A DNA stretch of 53,439 nt from the NCBI GenBank assembly GCA_002784145.1, contig PFKE01000022.1:1-53439 (forward strand), given 5' to 3'. Every line of letters begins with the position of its first letter. The first letter of the stretch is position 1. The notes under the pieces are model-generated. The model was given only the letters and a program-made list of their open reading frames with translations. It did no database searches and was not told where the DNA came from. Shown here piece by piece: positions 1 to 7,790 of this stretch. The position numbers and the translations under genes were made by a program. The stretch comes from Flavobacteriaceae bacterium CG_4_10_14_3_um_filter_33_47 (GTDB taxonomy: Bacteria > Bacteroidota > Bacteroidia > Flavobacteriales > Flavobacteriaceae).

Positions 1-174
1 GCAAAAGAAATTTTCAGACGACTTCCTGAAGTGAAGACAAAGCTTTGGGGAGGAAGCTTTTGGACAAGAGGCTACTATGCAAACACAGTAGGTCAACACG
101 GTAACAAAGATGTAATCAGAAAATATAATGAAAATCAATGTAAAGAAAGAATATTGAGTTGTTTCATGCACTGA
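1..174 (+). CDS. Y1-type (IS200/IS605, REP-associated-like) transposase, C-terminal part only
   Basis: An open frame enters from the left edge and stops at TGA 172-174. The 57 residues visible match the end of Y1 HUH-family single-strand transposases: a conserved FRRLPEVKTKLWGGSFWTRGYY-like block followed by the helix carrying the nucleophilic tyrosine. That tyrosine is probably codon 42 (124-126), in the family pattern Y-x-x-x-Q (YNENQ). The HUH histidines must lie upstream of the window. Beyond the Gln, the last 13 codons are simply the antisense of the 3' end of the neighbouring convergent gene (from 135), so the natural C-terminus may have been replaced and no transposon right end or hairpin is visible. 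The copy could be a remnant or a domesticated REP-associated (RAYT-like) gene. The family call is fairly sure; intactness cannot be judged. Confidence 0.7.
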   Translation, partial: AKEIFRRLPEVKTKLWGGSFWTRGYYANTVGQHGNKDVIRKYNENQCKERILSCFMH

Positions 175-1343
175 TTCATCATTTGATAGGTTCTTTCTAT
201 ATCATCATCTAAACCAATGGAGAAACGTATTAATCCATCGCTTAAACCCATTTCTTTTTGTTCTTCTAAAGGTATCTCACTGGAGGTAGAACTTCCTGGA
301 GCACTAAACAAGGTTTTATAAAAACCTAAACTTACCGCTAAATAACCAAGACTCTTTTTTTGCATAAGTTCCATGAGTTCATTGGCCTTATCTAGAGAAC
401 CAACATCTATGGTTAGCATACCACTATAGCCATATTCTGTATTCATCATGGTATTAAATAACTCATGTGATGGATGAGACTTTAAACCGGGGTACACGGT
501 TTTTAATCCGTCTAACTCGAATTTTTGAGCAAGATACATGGCGTTTTTACTGTGTTGTTTCATTCTAATGTGCAAGGTGCGTAAATTCTTTAGCACAGAA
601 GCCGCTCTTAAACTATCCATAGTAGAACCTAAAAGCATGCAAGCACCATCATTAACATTACGTAATTGATTAATAAATTCTTGTGTACCACAAACAACAC
701 CACCAACCGTATCACTGGAACCATTAATGAATTTAGTTAAGCTGTGAATCACAACATCAGCTCCCAATATTGACGGAGAAATGGTTAATGGCGAAAACGT
801 ATTGTCTACCACCAACTTTATATGGTGCTTCTTGGCAATTTTGGCTAATGCAGCAATATTGGCAACTTCCAACAGCGGATTACTAATGGATTCGCAAAAA
901 ATAACTTTGGTGTTTTTGTTAATGGCGGCCTCGACGACTTCGAGTTTTGTAATATCAACAAACGATGTGTTGATTTGAAATCTTGGAATGAAATTTTTTA
1001 AAAACGCATAGGTTCCTCCATAAATAGTTCTACTGCTTACAATATGGTCGCCAGCTTGACAAAGTTGTAGTAGAACTGGCGTAATGGCTCCCATACCAGA
1101 AGCCGAAACATTTGCAGTTTCTGTGCCTTCCATGGCAGCTAATGCTTCTCCTAAATAAAGATTAGAAGGAGATGAATGACGAGAATATAAATAACAGCCA
1201 TCGGCATTTCCTTCAAAAGTATCAAACATGGTTTTAGCAGAAAGGAATGTATACGTAGACGAATCAGAAATAGAAGGGTTAACGCCTCCAAATTCTCCAA
1301 AATATTGTAAATCTTGAATACGGTTAGCAGGTTTAAATGACAT
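135..1343 (-). CDS. Trans-sulfuration family PLP enzyme (methionine gamma-lyase / cystathionine gamma-synthase type)
   Basis: A 402-residue fold-type I PLP enzyme of the Cys/Met metabolism family, acting in the cytoplasm on sulfur amino acids. Visible hallmarks are Y53-x-R55 (phosphate contacts from the neighbouring subunit), the SxSGMGAI loop near 80-87, Y108 stacking on PLP, D180 in DNTF, and the Schiff-base lysine K204 in SLTKFINGSSD. Length is normal for the family. The divergent Lrp-type gene recalls the mdeR-mdeA arrangement of Pseudomonas putida, where an Lrp member controls methionine gamma-lyase. However, the position matching the specificity cysteine of classical methionine gamma-lyases is glycine here (Y108-G-G110-T), as in cystathionine synthases/lyases, so the exact substrate is open. 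The 3' end overlaps the transposase frame at 135-174. Confidence 0.85.
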   Translation of the reverse strand: MSFKPANRIQDLQYFGEFGGVNPSISDSSTYTFLSAKTMFDTFEGNADGCYLYSRHSSPSNLYLGEALAAMEGTETANVSASGMGAITPVLLQLCQAGDHIVSSRTIYGGTYAFLKNFIPRFQINTSFVDITKLEVVEAAINKNTKVIFCESISNPLLEVANIAALAKIAKKHHIKLVVDNTFSPLTISPSILGADVVIHSLTKFINGSSDTVGGVVCGTQEFINQLRNVNDGACMLLGSTMDSLRAASVLKNLRTLHIRMKQHSKNAMYLAQKFELDGLKTVYPGLKSHPSHELFNTMMNTEYGYSGMLTIDVGSLDKANELMELMQKKSLGYLAVSLGFYKTLFSAPGSSTSSEIPLEEQKEMGLSDGLIRFSIGLDDDIERTYQMMNQCMKQLNILSLH

Positions 1344-1405
1344 AAGTTTTAGTTTTAATGCTTATCAAATTTCACTTAATTAAGTTATAAAAACAATCAA
1401 ATAAC

Positions 1406-1421
1406 TATTATTTAGATAATA
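1406..1421. promoter_or_regulatory. Palindrome in the divergent promoter region (candidate Lrp-family operator)
   Basis: TATTAT-ttag-ATAATA forms a perfect 6-bp inverted repeat in the 158-bp AT-only spacer between the PLP enzyme gene and the divergent Lrp-type gene. A further partial copy of the TATTAT/TAAATA pattern follows at 1428-1440. Lrp/AsnC proteins bind degenerate AT-rich palindromes near their own genes, so this is a plausible operator. In sequence this AT-rich, chance palindromes are common, hence the low confidence. Confidence 0.35.
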
Positions 1422-1501
1422 AAACTATATTATTAAATATATATAGATTATTTTTATATATAAATTAATTTTAAACGATTATTGATGAAAATTTTTCAAC
1501 G

Positions 1502-1960
1502 ATGATGTTAGATACTATCGATCAGCAATTATTAGGTTTTTTGCAACAAGATTGTAAACAAACAAACAAAGAGCTTTCAAATAAGTTAAATCTCTCTGTA
1601 ACCGCCGTTTATGAGCGGATAAAAAAACTGGAAAAAGCAGGAATTATTAACCGTTATGTTGCTTTAGTAAAAAAGGAGAAAATTGAAAGAGCCTTTGTGG
1701 CCTTTTGTCATGTTAAGCTTATTCAGCATGCCCAAGAATATGTTGTAAAATTTGAAAGAGAAGTTGCAAATATTAACGAGGTTCTTGAGTGTTATCATAT
1801 TAGTGGAGATTATGATTATTTGCTTAAAGTGCTTGTAAAAGATATGGAAGCCTTTAGAGAATTTATGGTTAATAAATTAACCAACATAAATCATATTGGT
1901 AGTACACACAGTATGTTTGTAATAAATGAAGTGAAGCATACTACAGCTATAACTATTTAA
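1502..1960 (+). CDS. Lrp/AsnC family transcriptional regulator
   Basis: A 152-residue protein with the standard two-part layout. The N-terminal winged helix-turn-helix spans about residues 4-50 (DQQLLGFLQQD, then NKELSNKLNLSVTAVYERIKKLE, then GIINRYVA). A C-terminal RAM/effector-binding beta-alpha-beta domain covers about 65-145, including the HISGDYDYLLKV segment typical of the amino-acid-sensing fold. Such proteins form octamers that bind amino acids and regulate adjacent amino-acid metabolism genes. It is divergent from the PLP trans-sulfuration enzyme with a 158-bp shared spacer, so that gene is the obvious target. The start may be either of two consecutive ATG codons (1502 or 1505). The family assignment is secure; the effector is unknown. 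Confidence 0.92.
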   Translation: MMLDTIDQQLLGFLQQDCKQTNKELSNKLNLSVTAVYERIKKLEKAGIINRYVALVKKEKIERAFVAFCHVKLIQHAQEYVVKFEREVANINEVLECYHISGDYDYLLKVLVKDMEAFREFMVNKLTNINHIGSTHSMFVINEVKHTTAITI

Positions 1961-2078
1961 CAAGACCTCTATACTATTTTAATGCTATATTTATATATAT
2001 TAGTTTTAATTAGTGCAATTTTTAGCAGTTCATTTTTTTTAGTAGTCTGTAATTCAACAAAATAAATTATTTTAGTTT

Positions 2079-2091
2079 CCGTAACATACGG
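2079..2091. promoter_or_regulatory. Perfect CCGTA-N3-TACGG palindrome upstream of kinase operon
   Basis: CCGTA-aca-TACGG is a perfect 5-bp inverted repeat, GC-rich against its surroundings. Its centre lies about 59 bp upstream of the start site expected from the -7 element at 2130-2137, the distance where activators usually bind. NarL/LuxR-type response regulators bind short dyads of this form, and the operon downstream encodes a NarL-type kinase with no regulator beside it. I saw no second copy in the intergenic DNA of the window. Confidence 0.5.
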
Positions 2092-2129
2092 TATTTATGC
2101 ATTTTAGTGTATTCAATAAGCCTGAGAGA

Positions 2130-2137
2130 TATGTTTG
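2130..2137 (+). promoter_or_regulatory. Bacteroidota -7 promoter element (TATGTTTG)
   Basis: TATGTTTG matches the TAnnTTTG -7 consensus of the Bacteroidota primary sigma factor. It precedes the operon starting at 2221 and would place transcription start near 2144. No clear -33 TTTG is visible, consistent with activation from the palindrome at 2079-2091. Confidence 0.5.
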
Positions 2138-2220
2138 ACTTTCCTACATAAATGACTAATATCACATATTTTATCCGTTCTTTTTGCTATTTTTATAAAA
2201 TTAAAACTATAAATGACATC

Positions 2221-2730
2221 ATGAAAAAAACCTCTTTTTTTTTATTAGGTATTATATTAGGTGCCTTAGTTACCTACTTTTTTTGTGCAAGACAACCTAA
2301 AACAGAAGATGATGGCGTAAAAATTGTAAAACCTAAAGGAGTTATTACCATTGAAGAAGCAAAAGAATTAAATGCTAATTGGACCTTATACAGAAAAAAA
2401 GCGGTTGATTCTGCCGCACAAAAACAAGGCAGAAGTCAAGATGACAGCTCTACTTTGTGGTCTTTAAAAGATATAGAAGATTATTTGGTTTATGCAAAAA
2501 ATCAATCAGACAGTTTGGGTTATGATATGACAGGTTTACGGGTGTATTTAAGCGTTTATGGTAAGAATGCAGGACAAGCTAAAAAAGATTTAACCACCAT
2601 GTTTATAGTGCCAACAGGAAAAATAACTAAATCAGAAGCCAGTGTTATTATGTTTCCAATAAAGGATGGTGATTTACCGGTAGATCCTTTAAATGATGGG
2701 ACAGGAGGACAAGGCGGTTATCCTCAATAA
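2221..2730 (+). CDS. Hypothetical membrane-anchored protein
   Basis: I do not recognise this family. The protein (169 residues from the chosen ATG) starts MKKTSFFLLGIILGALVTYFF, a clear N-terminal signal anchor. A soluble domain rich in charged residues follows, then a Gly-rich tail (DGTGGQGGYPQ). The frame is open upstream to an ATG at 2152, but those 23 extra codons would add an unlikely prefix before an otherwise standard signal, so 2221 is preferred. The segment ITIEEAKELNANWTLYRK and the later SKDIEDYLVYAKNQ-like region look helical. It sits 6 bp before the 7-TM protein and upstream of a histidine kinase, so it may be an extracytoplasmic partner of that sensor; this is inference only. 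Confidence 0.7.
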   Translation: MKKTSFFLLGIILGALVTYFFCARQPKTEDDGVKIVKPKGVITIEEAKELNANWTLYRKKAVDSAAQKQGRSQDDSSTLWSLKDIEDYLVYAKNQSDSLGYDMTGLRVYLSVYGKNAGQAKKDLTTMFIVPTGKITKSEASVIMFPIKDGDLPVDPLNDGTGGQGGYPQ

Positions 2731-2736
2731 TAATTA

Positions 2737-3444
2737 ATGAGCGAATTTTTATTAGAATACTACAACACAATAACCTTTTGTGTTGAAATTTTAGCAGCTG
2801 TTACAGGTTTAGTGCTTTATAACAAGTATAAACAAACAGCTGCTAAATATTTTATATGGTTTTTAGTGTATTTGTCTGTTTGCGATTTTATTGGGAGTTA
2901 TGTGCATTATATTAAAAATGATGGATTTTTAAATTTTTTGGAAGGCACTGTTTTTATTAGAAATTTTTGGTGGTCAACCTTGTATTGGAAAATTGGGGCC
3001 ATTCTATTTTTTTCTTTTTATTATTATTATTATATCTTAACATACGAAAAATTTAAAAGAATTGTAAAATACAGTGGGTATTTCTTTTTAGCCTTTTCAA
3101 TTGTTTACATACTATTTAATTGGGATGATTATTTTGTTCAGTTTTTCCCAATAATAAGCATTCTAGGAGCGATTATAGTTTTTTTATGTACTATATTTTA
3201 TTTTTTTGAAACGCTAGAAAGTGATAAAATATTAACGTTTTATAAATCCATTAATTTTTACATAAGTGCTGCCATATTTATTTGGTGGCTTATTATAACG
3301 CCTTTGGTATTTTACGATATTTATAATTCCCATTACGATTGGAATTTTATTTTTTTAAAATGGCAAATTTATTTATTTGCCAATATATTAATGTATTCAA
3401 CCTTTACATTTGCTTTAATATGGTGCAAACCGGAGAACGATTAG
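2737..3444 (+). CDS. Seven-transmembrane integral membrane protein, putative sensor subunit
   Basis: A 235-residue, highly hydrophobic protein with about seven predicted membrane segments (roughly residues 12-30, 38-58, 72-98, 110-127, 133-155, 170-192, 205-231). It contains many aromatic residues, including a run of five tyrosines near 97-101. No catalytic motif is visible. It lies 6 bp after the anchored protein, and its last 25 bp overlap the chosen start of the histidine kinase gene, so translation is probably coupled. The arrangement suggests that it is the membrane sensing module for the kinase, in the manner of 7TM-type sensor kinases but encoded separately. Similar proteins occur beside such kinases in flavobacteria as far as I recall. 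The role is inference. Confidence 0.75.
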   Translation: MSEFLLEYYNTITFCVEILAAVTGLVLYNKYKQTAAKYFIWFLVYLSVCDFIGSYVHYIKNDGFLNFLEGTVFIRNFWWSTLYWKIGAILFFSFYYYYYILTYEKFKRIVKYSGYFFLAFSIVYILFNWDDYFVQFFPIISILGAIIVFLCTIFYFFETLESDKILTFYKSINFYISAAIFIWWLIITPLVFYDIYNSHYDWNFIFLKWQIYLFANILMYSTFTFALIWCKPEND

Positions 3445-4226
3445 CCAGTACAACTGCTGAAAGATATTTATTGGTGTATATGATTGCTGTTTTAGTAATT
3501 GTTACAACTCTTGTTATTGTATTTTTCATCGTATTTCAAAAGCGTAAAAACAAATTACTGTTAGATAAAATACAACAACAGCAAGCCTTTGAAGAAGAGA
3601 TTACAAAAGCACAAACCGAGATACAAGAGCAAACCTTAAAAAATATTGGTTGGGAATTGCATGATAATGTTGGCCAGTTATTGGCCTTTGCAAGCATGCA
3701 GTTAAGTATTTTGAAAATGCAGGTTTCTGATGATGTTAAAGATAAATTTAAAGATACCTCTGAAGCGCTTCAAAATAGTTTAAAAGAAGTAAGGTCTTTA
3801 TCAAAATCCTTAAATCATGAAGTTATTTTAAACATAGGTTTTGAAAAGTCAATAACCAATGAGCTGGACCGATTAAAAAAAATGAAATTTGCTTCAGCTA
3901 CTTTAGAGGTAAAAGGAGAAAAAATAGCTTTTGAAAATAGAAAGGACGAAATCATTATTTTTAGAATCATACAAGAGTTTTTGTCCAATTCAGTAAAATA
4001 TTCAAAAGCAAAACATCTTAACATTCTCCTTCAATATGAGCCAGATTATTTAAAAATTATAGCAACAGATGATGGTGAAGGATTCGACATGCAAACGGTT
4101 GAAAAAGGATCAGGATTATTAAATATGGAAAGTAGGGCTGCTTTAATTCATTCAAAATTAAATCTTGTTTCAAAACCCAATGAAGGCGTGCAGTTAATCC
4201 TTGAATATCCTTATAAAAAACACTAA
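3420..4226 (+). CDS. Sensor histidine kinase, NarL/NreB-type (HisKA_3)
   Basis: A 268-residue kinase with one N-terminal membrane helix (about 17-40), a coiled-coil linker rich in Gln/Glu (45-72), the dimerization/phosphoacceptor motif WELHDNVGQLL with H81, and a C-terminal HATPase domain. The HATPase shows an N-box near FLSNSVKYSKAK, a G1 box DDGEGFD, and a late GSGLLNMESRA segment, as in the DesK/NarX group. The frame is open to 3339, but those codons only re-read the 7-TM gene; the ATG at 3420 gives a normal kinase and a 25-bp overlap. No response regulator is adjacent, so the partner is encoded elsewhere. The stop overlaps the convergent aldehyde dehydrogenase by 4 bp. Confidence 0.9.
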   Translation: MVQTGERLASTTAERYLLVYMIAVLVIVTTLVIVFFIVFQKRKNKLLLDKIQQQQAFEEEITKAQTEIQEQTLKNIGWELHDNVGQLLAFASMQLSILKMQVSDDVKDKFKDTSEALQNSLKEVRSLSKSLNHEVILNIGFEKSITNELDRLKKMKFASATLEVKGEKIAFENRKDEIIIFRIIQEFLSNSVKYSKAKHLNILLQYEPDYLKIIATDDGEGFDMQTVEKGSGLLNMESRAALIHSKLNLVSKPNEGVQLILEYPYKKH

Positions 4227-5593
4227 AAATACTTAAGGAAAAATTTTATAAGTTTTGTTTTTCCTTTGTAAGGCGCATATCTTAGCGGCAAATCTAGCCA
4301 GTTTCCTTTTTTAACAATGGATTTTTTATGCGAAAATGTATAAAACGTATGTTTGCCATGATAAGCGCCATGGCCGCTGTTGCCAACACCACCAAAAGGC
4401 AATTTAGGATTTGCAAATTGAATGACTGTATCATTAATGGCGCCGCCACCAAACGAATAATTGGTTATCATTTTTTTTGCAAAAGTGTGATTGCTTGTAA
4501 ACACATAAAGTGCCAAAGGTTTATCATATTTTGAGATAATGGTTCTTAAATCGTCATCATTGTCATAACTTAAGATCGGTAAAATAGGACCAAAAATTTC
4601 ATCTTTCATAACCTCACTTTCCAAACTTGGCTCATCAATCACAGTAGGCGCAAGGTACAAGTCATCTTCATTCATGTTACCACCAATAACAATGGTTTCA
4701 TTGTTAAGCAAGGAAGCTAATCGTTTAAAGTTTTTTAAATTAATAATTCTGGCAAAATCTTCGGATTCTTTAGGATTTTTAGAATATGAGAATTCCAGTT
4801 CTTTTTGAAGTGCTTTTATAAATGGCTGTTTTACAGATTTATGGATGATAACGTAATCTGAGGCTATGCAAGTTTGTCCTGCGTTTAAAAATTTACCCCA
4901 AACCATACGTTTTGCTGCTAATTTAATATGGGCGGTTTCATCTATAATACAAGGGTTTTTTCCTCCAAGTTCTAAAGTGGTTGGTGTGAGAAATTGGGCA
5001 GCAGCTTGAGCCACTATTTTACCCACATGTACGCTACCGGTAAAGAAAATATAATCCCAATGGAATGATAATAGTTCTTGGGCGATCTTAGCATCGCCTT
5101 GTACAACTGCGACATGATTTTTATTAAAGATAGTTTGAATAATACTTTCAACCACTTTTGATGTGTTTGGTGTGAGTTCACTGGGTTTTAAAACTACGGT
5201 ATTGCCCGCTGCTATAGCTCCAATAATAGGTAATAACGATAATTGATAAGGGTAATTCCAGGGAGAAATCACTAAAACAGTTCCATAAGGTTCGTAATAA
5301 ATTTTATCTGTTGAAGGAAAATTTAAGAGCGATGGAAACACACGATTTGGTGTTGCCCATAAATTTATATTTTTAATGGTTGCATTCAGTTCTGATAGAA
5401 CCAGTACAGTTTCAGATAAGATGGCTTCAAAAGGAGGTTTTTTGAAATCAGCATACAACGCATCGATAATAGCTTGCTCATTTTTAATGAGTTCAAATTT
5501 TAAACGGATCAGTATTTTTTTTCTAAATGCTATAGTTTTAGTCTCTCCTTTTAAAAAAAAGGCTTTTTGGTTGTTTATAAGCTTTGAAATCAT
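4223..5593 (-). CDS. Aldehyde dehydrogenase family protein (ALDH3-like)
   Basis: A 456-residue NAD(P)-dependent aldehyde dehydrogenase, oxidising aldehydes to carboxylic acids. Visible are the Rossmann-domain segment with SPWNYPYQLSL (110-119), the FTGS turn near 184, the general base E208 in LELGGK, the catalytic nucleophile C242 in NAGQTC, and the EIFGPILPI motif. The length (short of the 480-500 of ALDH2-type enzymes) and the C-terminal hydrophobic/basic tail (LIKFFLKYF) resemble the ALDH3/fatty aldehyde dehydrogenase group, whose tail can bind membranes. It is 31 bp downstream of the pseudouridine synthase gene and may be in one transcript with it and panB. The substrate is unknown. Confidence 0.92.
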   Translation of the reverse strand: MISKLINNQKAFFLKGETKTIAFRKKILIRLKFELIKNEQAIIDALYADFKKPPFEAILSETVLVLSELNATIKNINLWATPNRVFPSLLNFPSTDKIYYEPYGTVLVISPWNYPYQLSLLPIIGAIAAGNTVVLKPSELTPNTSKVVESIIQTIFNKNHVAVVQGDAKIAQELLSFHWDYIFFTGSVHVGKIVAQAAAQFLTPTTLELGGKNPCIIDETAHIKLAAKRMVWGKFLNAGQTCIASDYVIIHKSVKQPFIKALQKELEFSYSKNPKESEDFARIINLKNFKRLASLLNNETIVIGGNMNEDDLYLAPTVIDEPSLESEVMKDEIFGPILPILSYDNDDDLRTIISKYDKPLALYVFTSNHTFAKKMITNYSFGGGAINDTVIQFANPKLPFGGVGNSGHGAYHGKHTFYTFSHKKSIVKKGNWLDLPLRYAPYKGKTKLIKFFLKYF

Positions 5594-5624
5594 ATAGAAT
5601 AGTTATTTTTAAATCTACAAAAAA

Positions 5625-6320
5625 TTACAGACAAGCATCCCAAATAACATCTTTTGGTAAGTTGGCAGTAATTTCAATAGGTTCATTTTTTACTGGATGT
5701 ATGAATGTTATGTTTCTGGCGTGCAAATGAATGCTACCATCATCATTACTTCTATCAAAACCATATTTTAAATCGCCTTTAATGGAGCAGCCTATATGAG
5801 CTAGTTGTGCCCTTATTTGGTGATGTCTGCCAGTTTCTAAAGCTATTTCAAGTAAAAAATAACGATCTAATTTTTTTAAAATCTTGTAATGTAAAACAGC
5901 TTTTTTACTGTCTTTAACCTCATGCTGGTAAACGTAAGATTTGTTGTTTTTCGGATTTTTTTTTAACCAATGGATTAAAGTATCTTGTTGTTTTTCTGGT
6001 TGGTTTTTTACAATGGCCCAATAGGTTTTAGTAATATCTTTTGAAACAAAAAGAGCATTCAGTCTTGGTAAAACTTTGCTTGTTTTTGCAAACATAACCA
6101 GGCCAGTGGTAGGTCTGTCAAGTCTATGAACGACGCCTAAATAAACATTTCCTGGTTTGTTATATTTTTCAGCAATATATTCTTTTACAACATCACTAAG
6201 TGGTTTATCACCAGTTTTATCGCCTTGAACAATATCACCTGCACGTTTATTAACGACCACAATGTGGTTATCTTCAAATAAGATTTGAAGGTTAGATTTG
6301 TTGGATAAAACTTTAGACAC
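5625..6320 (-). CDS. RluA-family RNA pseudouridine synthase
   Basis: A 231-residue enzyme of the RluA group that isomerises uridine in rRNA or tRNA. The catalytic motif HRLDRPTTGLV contains the nucleophilic aspartate, followed by a typical KTYWAIVK strand and the ETGRHHQIRAQLAHIGCSIKGD motif. There is no S4 domain, so it is a short stand-alone form. The start codon is GTG (6318-6320), and it shares one base with the panB stop codon (TAGTG), so translation is probably coupled to panB. The exact RNA target cannot be read from the sequence. Confidence 0.92.
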   Translation of the reverse strand: MSKVLSNKSNLQILFEDNHIVVVNKRAGDIVQGDKTGDKPLSDVVKEYIAEKYNKPGNVYLGVVHRLDRPTTGLVMFAKTSKVLPRLNALFVSKDITKTYWAIVKNQPEKQQDTLIHWLKKNPKNNKSYVYQHEVKDSKKAVLHYKILKKLDRYFLLEIALETGRHHQIRAQLAHIGCSIKGDLKYGFDRSNDDGSIHLHARNITFIHPVKNEPIEITANLPKDVIWDACL

Positions 6321-7138
6321 TAATATTGTTCGTTATCGTTTGGAAAATCCCTGCTTTTAACATCGGTAACATATTGTGATATAGCTTTGGTCATGTCTTC
6401 ATATAAGTTCATGTATCTGCGTAAAAAACGAGGATTAAATTCATGCGTAATACCCAACATATCATGAAGCACCAAAACTTGTCCGTCAACCCCATTGCCA
6501 GCGCCAATACCAATGACCGGAATGCTAATACTCTCAGCTACTTGTTGGGCTAATTTTGCGGGTATTTTCTCAAGCACTATTCCAAAGCAACCAACACGTT
6601 CTAGCATTTTAGCATCTTTTATTAAATCTTCTGCTTCTTGATCTTCTTTAGCACGAACGGTATAGGTTCCAAATTTGTAGATAGATTGTGGGGTTAGACC
6701 TAAATGACCCATAACCGGGATTCCTGCATTTAAAATGCGCTTTATAGATTCTTTTATTTCGTTGCCACCTTCCATTTTTACAGAATGCGCGCCACTTTCT
6801 TTCATAATCCTAATGGCAGAACGAAGCGCTTCTTTTGGATCGCTTTGATAACTTCCAAAGGGCAAATCTACCACAACTAAAGCACGTTCAATAGCTCGAA
6901 TTACTGAAGAGGCATGATAAATCATTTGATCCAAAGTAATGGGTAGGGTAGTTTCATGACCAGCCATAACATTACTGGCAGAATCACCCACTAAAATAAC
7001 ATCAATTCCGGCACTATCTACAATTTTTGCCATGGAATAATCATAGGCCGTCAGCATCGATATTTTTTCGCCATTAGCTTTCATATCCACCAATGTTTTT
7101 ACGGTAATTCGCTTATATTCTTTTTTTGCTGTAGACAT
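6320..7138 (-). CDS. panB: 3-methyl-2-oxobutanoate hydroxymethyltransferase (ketopantoate hydroxymethyltransferase)
   Basis: A 272-residue PanB, of normal family length. It transfers a hydroxymethyl group from 5,10-methylene-tetrahydrofolate to 2-oxoisovalerate, the first committed step of pantothenate and coenzyme A synthesis. Motifs include [40 protein letters not shown] (Mg-binding aspartate), [14 protein letters not shown] and the catalytic glutamate in [10 protein letters not shown]. The [21 protein letters not shown] block is diagnostic. It is the first gene of the panB / pseudouridine synthase pair, joined by a one-base stop/start overlap. panC and panD are not in the window. Confidence 0.97.
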   Translation of the reverse strand: MSTAKKEYKRITVKTLVDMKANGEKISMLTAYDYSMAKIVDSAGIDVILVGDSASNVMAGHETTLPITLDQMIYHASSVIRAIERALVVVDLPFGSYQSDPKEALRSAIRIMKESGAHSVKMEGGNEIKESIKRILNAGIPVMGHLGLTPQSIYKFGTYTVRAKEDQEAEDLIKDAKMLERVGCFGIVLEKIPAKLAQQVAESISIPVIGIGAGNGVDGQVLVLHDMLGITHEFNPRFLRRYMNLYEDMTKAISQYVTDVKSRDFPNDNEQY

Positions 7139-7259
7139 AGTTAGTTTTTATAAAATGTAAAAGTACTAAATATAATAAAGCCAGAAATAATGTTAAACTT
7201 TTCTTTAACGACACATACAGCTTTAAAATATAGTTTAATTTGGATATAAAATTATTATC

Positions 7260-7730
7260 ATGACTAGAATTATAGCGTATTTATGTATCATTTTGACATC
7301 AACTTTATATGCTCAAGAAGCTGAAAACATTAATGTTAAAGCCAACATTGACACATTTTTTGAAGGGTTTCATAAAGGAGATACAACCTTAATGAAATCT
7401 GTAATGATGGATAAAATGTTGTTACAAACTACGTTTATAAATAAAGAAGGAAAGAACCAATTAATAACTGAAGACTGACAAAAACTAATGGATGCCATTG
7501 CAAACAGGACTGCTGACCAAAAATGGGATGAACGTTTACTAGATTATAACATTCAAGTTGATGGGAATATGGCCAATGTTTGGACGCCTTATGAGTTTTG
7601 GTTTAATGGCACATTTAGTCATTGTGGTGTGAATTCGTTTCAATTATTTAATGATAATGGAAATTGGAAAATCATTTATTTAATGGATACCAGAAGGAAA
7701 GAAGGTTGTAATTCAAATTCCAAAAAATAA
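7260..7730 (+). pseudogene. SnoaL/NTF2-like secreted protein interrupted by an in-frame TGA
   Basis: One reading frame of 156 codons is broken by a single TGA at 7476-7478 (codon 73); the frame is the same on both sides. The first part starts with a signal peptide (MTRIIAYLCIILTSTLYAQ) and DTFFEGFHKGDTTLMKSVM, typical of NTF2/SnoaL-like cone-fold proteins. The second continues with ANVWTPYEFWFNG and NWKIIYLMDTRRK, the family's closing strands. No frameshift is needed. Simple explanations are a recent nonsense mutation or a sequencing error. The downstream ATG (7488) could only make a fragment without a signal peptide. The function of intact relatives is not established. It is a single gene between panB (divergent) and the serine dehydratase gene (convergent). 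Confidence 0.8.
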
Positions 7731-7790
7731 AAACAAAACCACATACGTTATAAGTAATATTTCCATCACTTTGGGAAGGTTGAAAGGGCT

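Noticed and set aside
7476-7478. In-frame TGA read as selenocysteine
   Set aside because: No hairpin of SECIS type follows and the family has no selenoprotein members known to me; a nonsense change is simpler.
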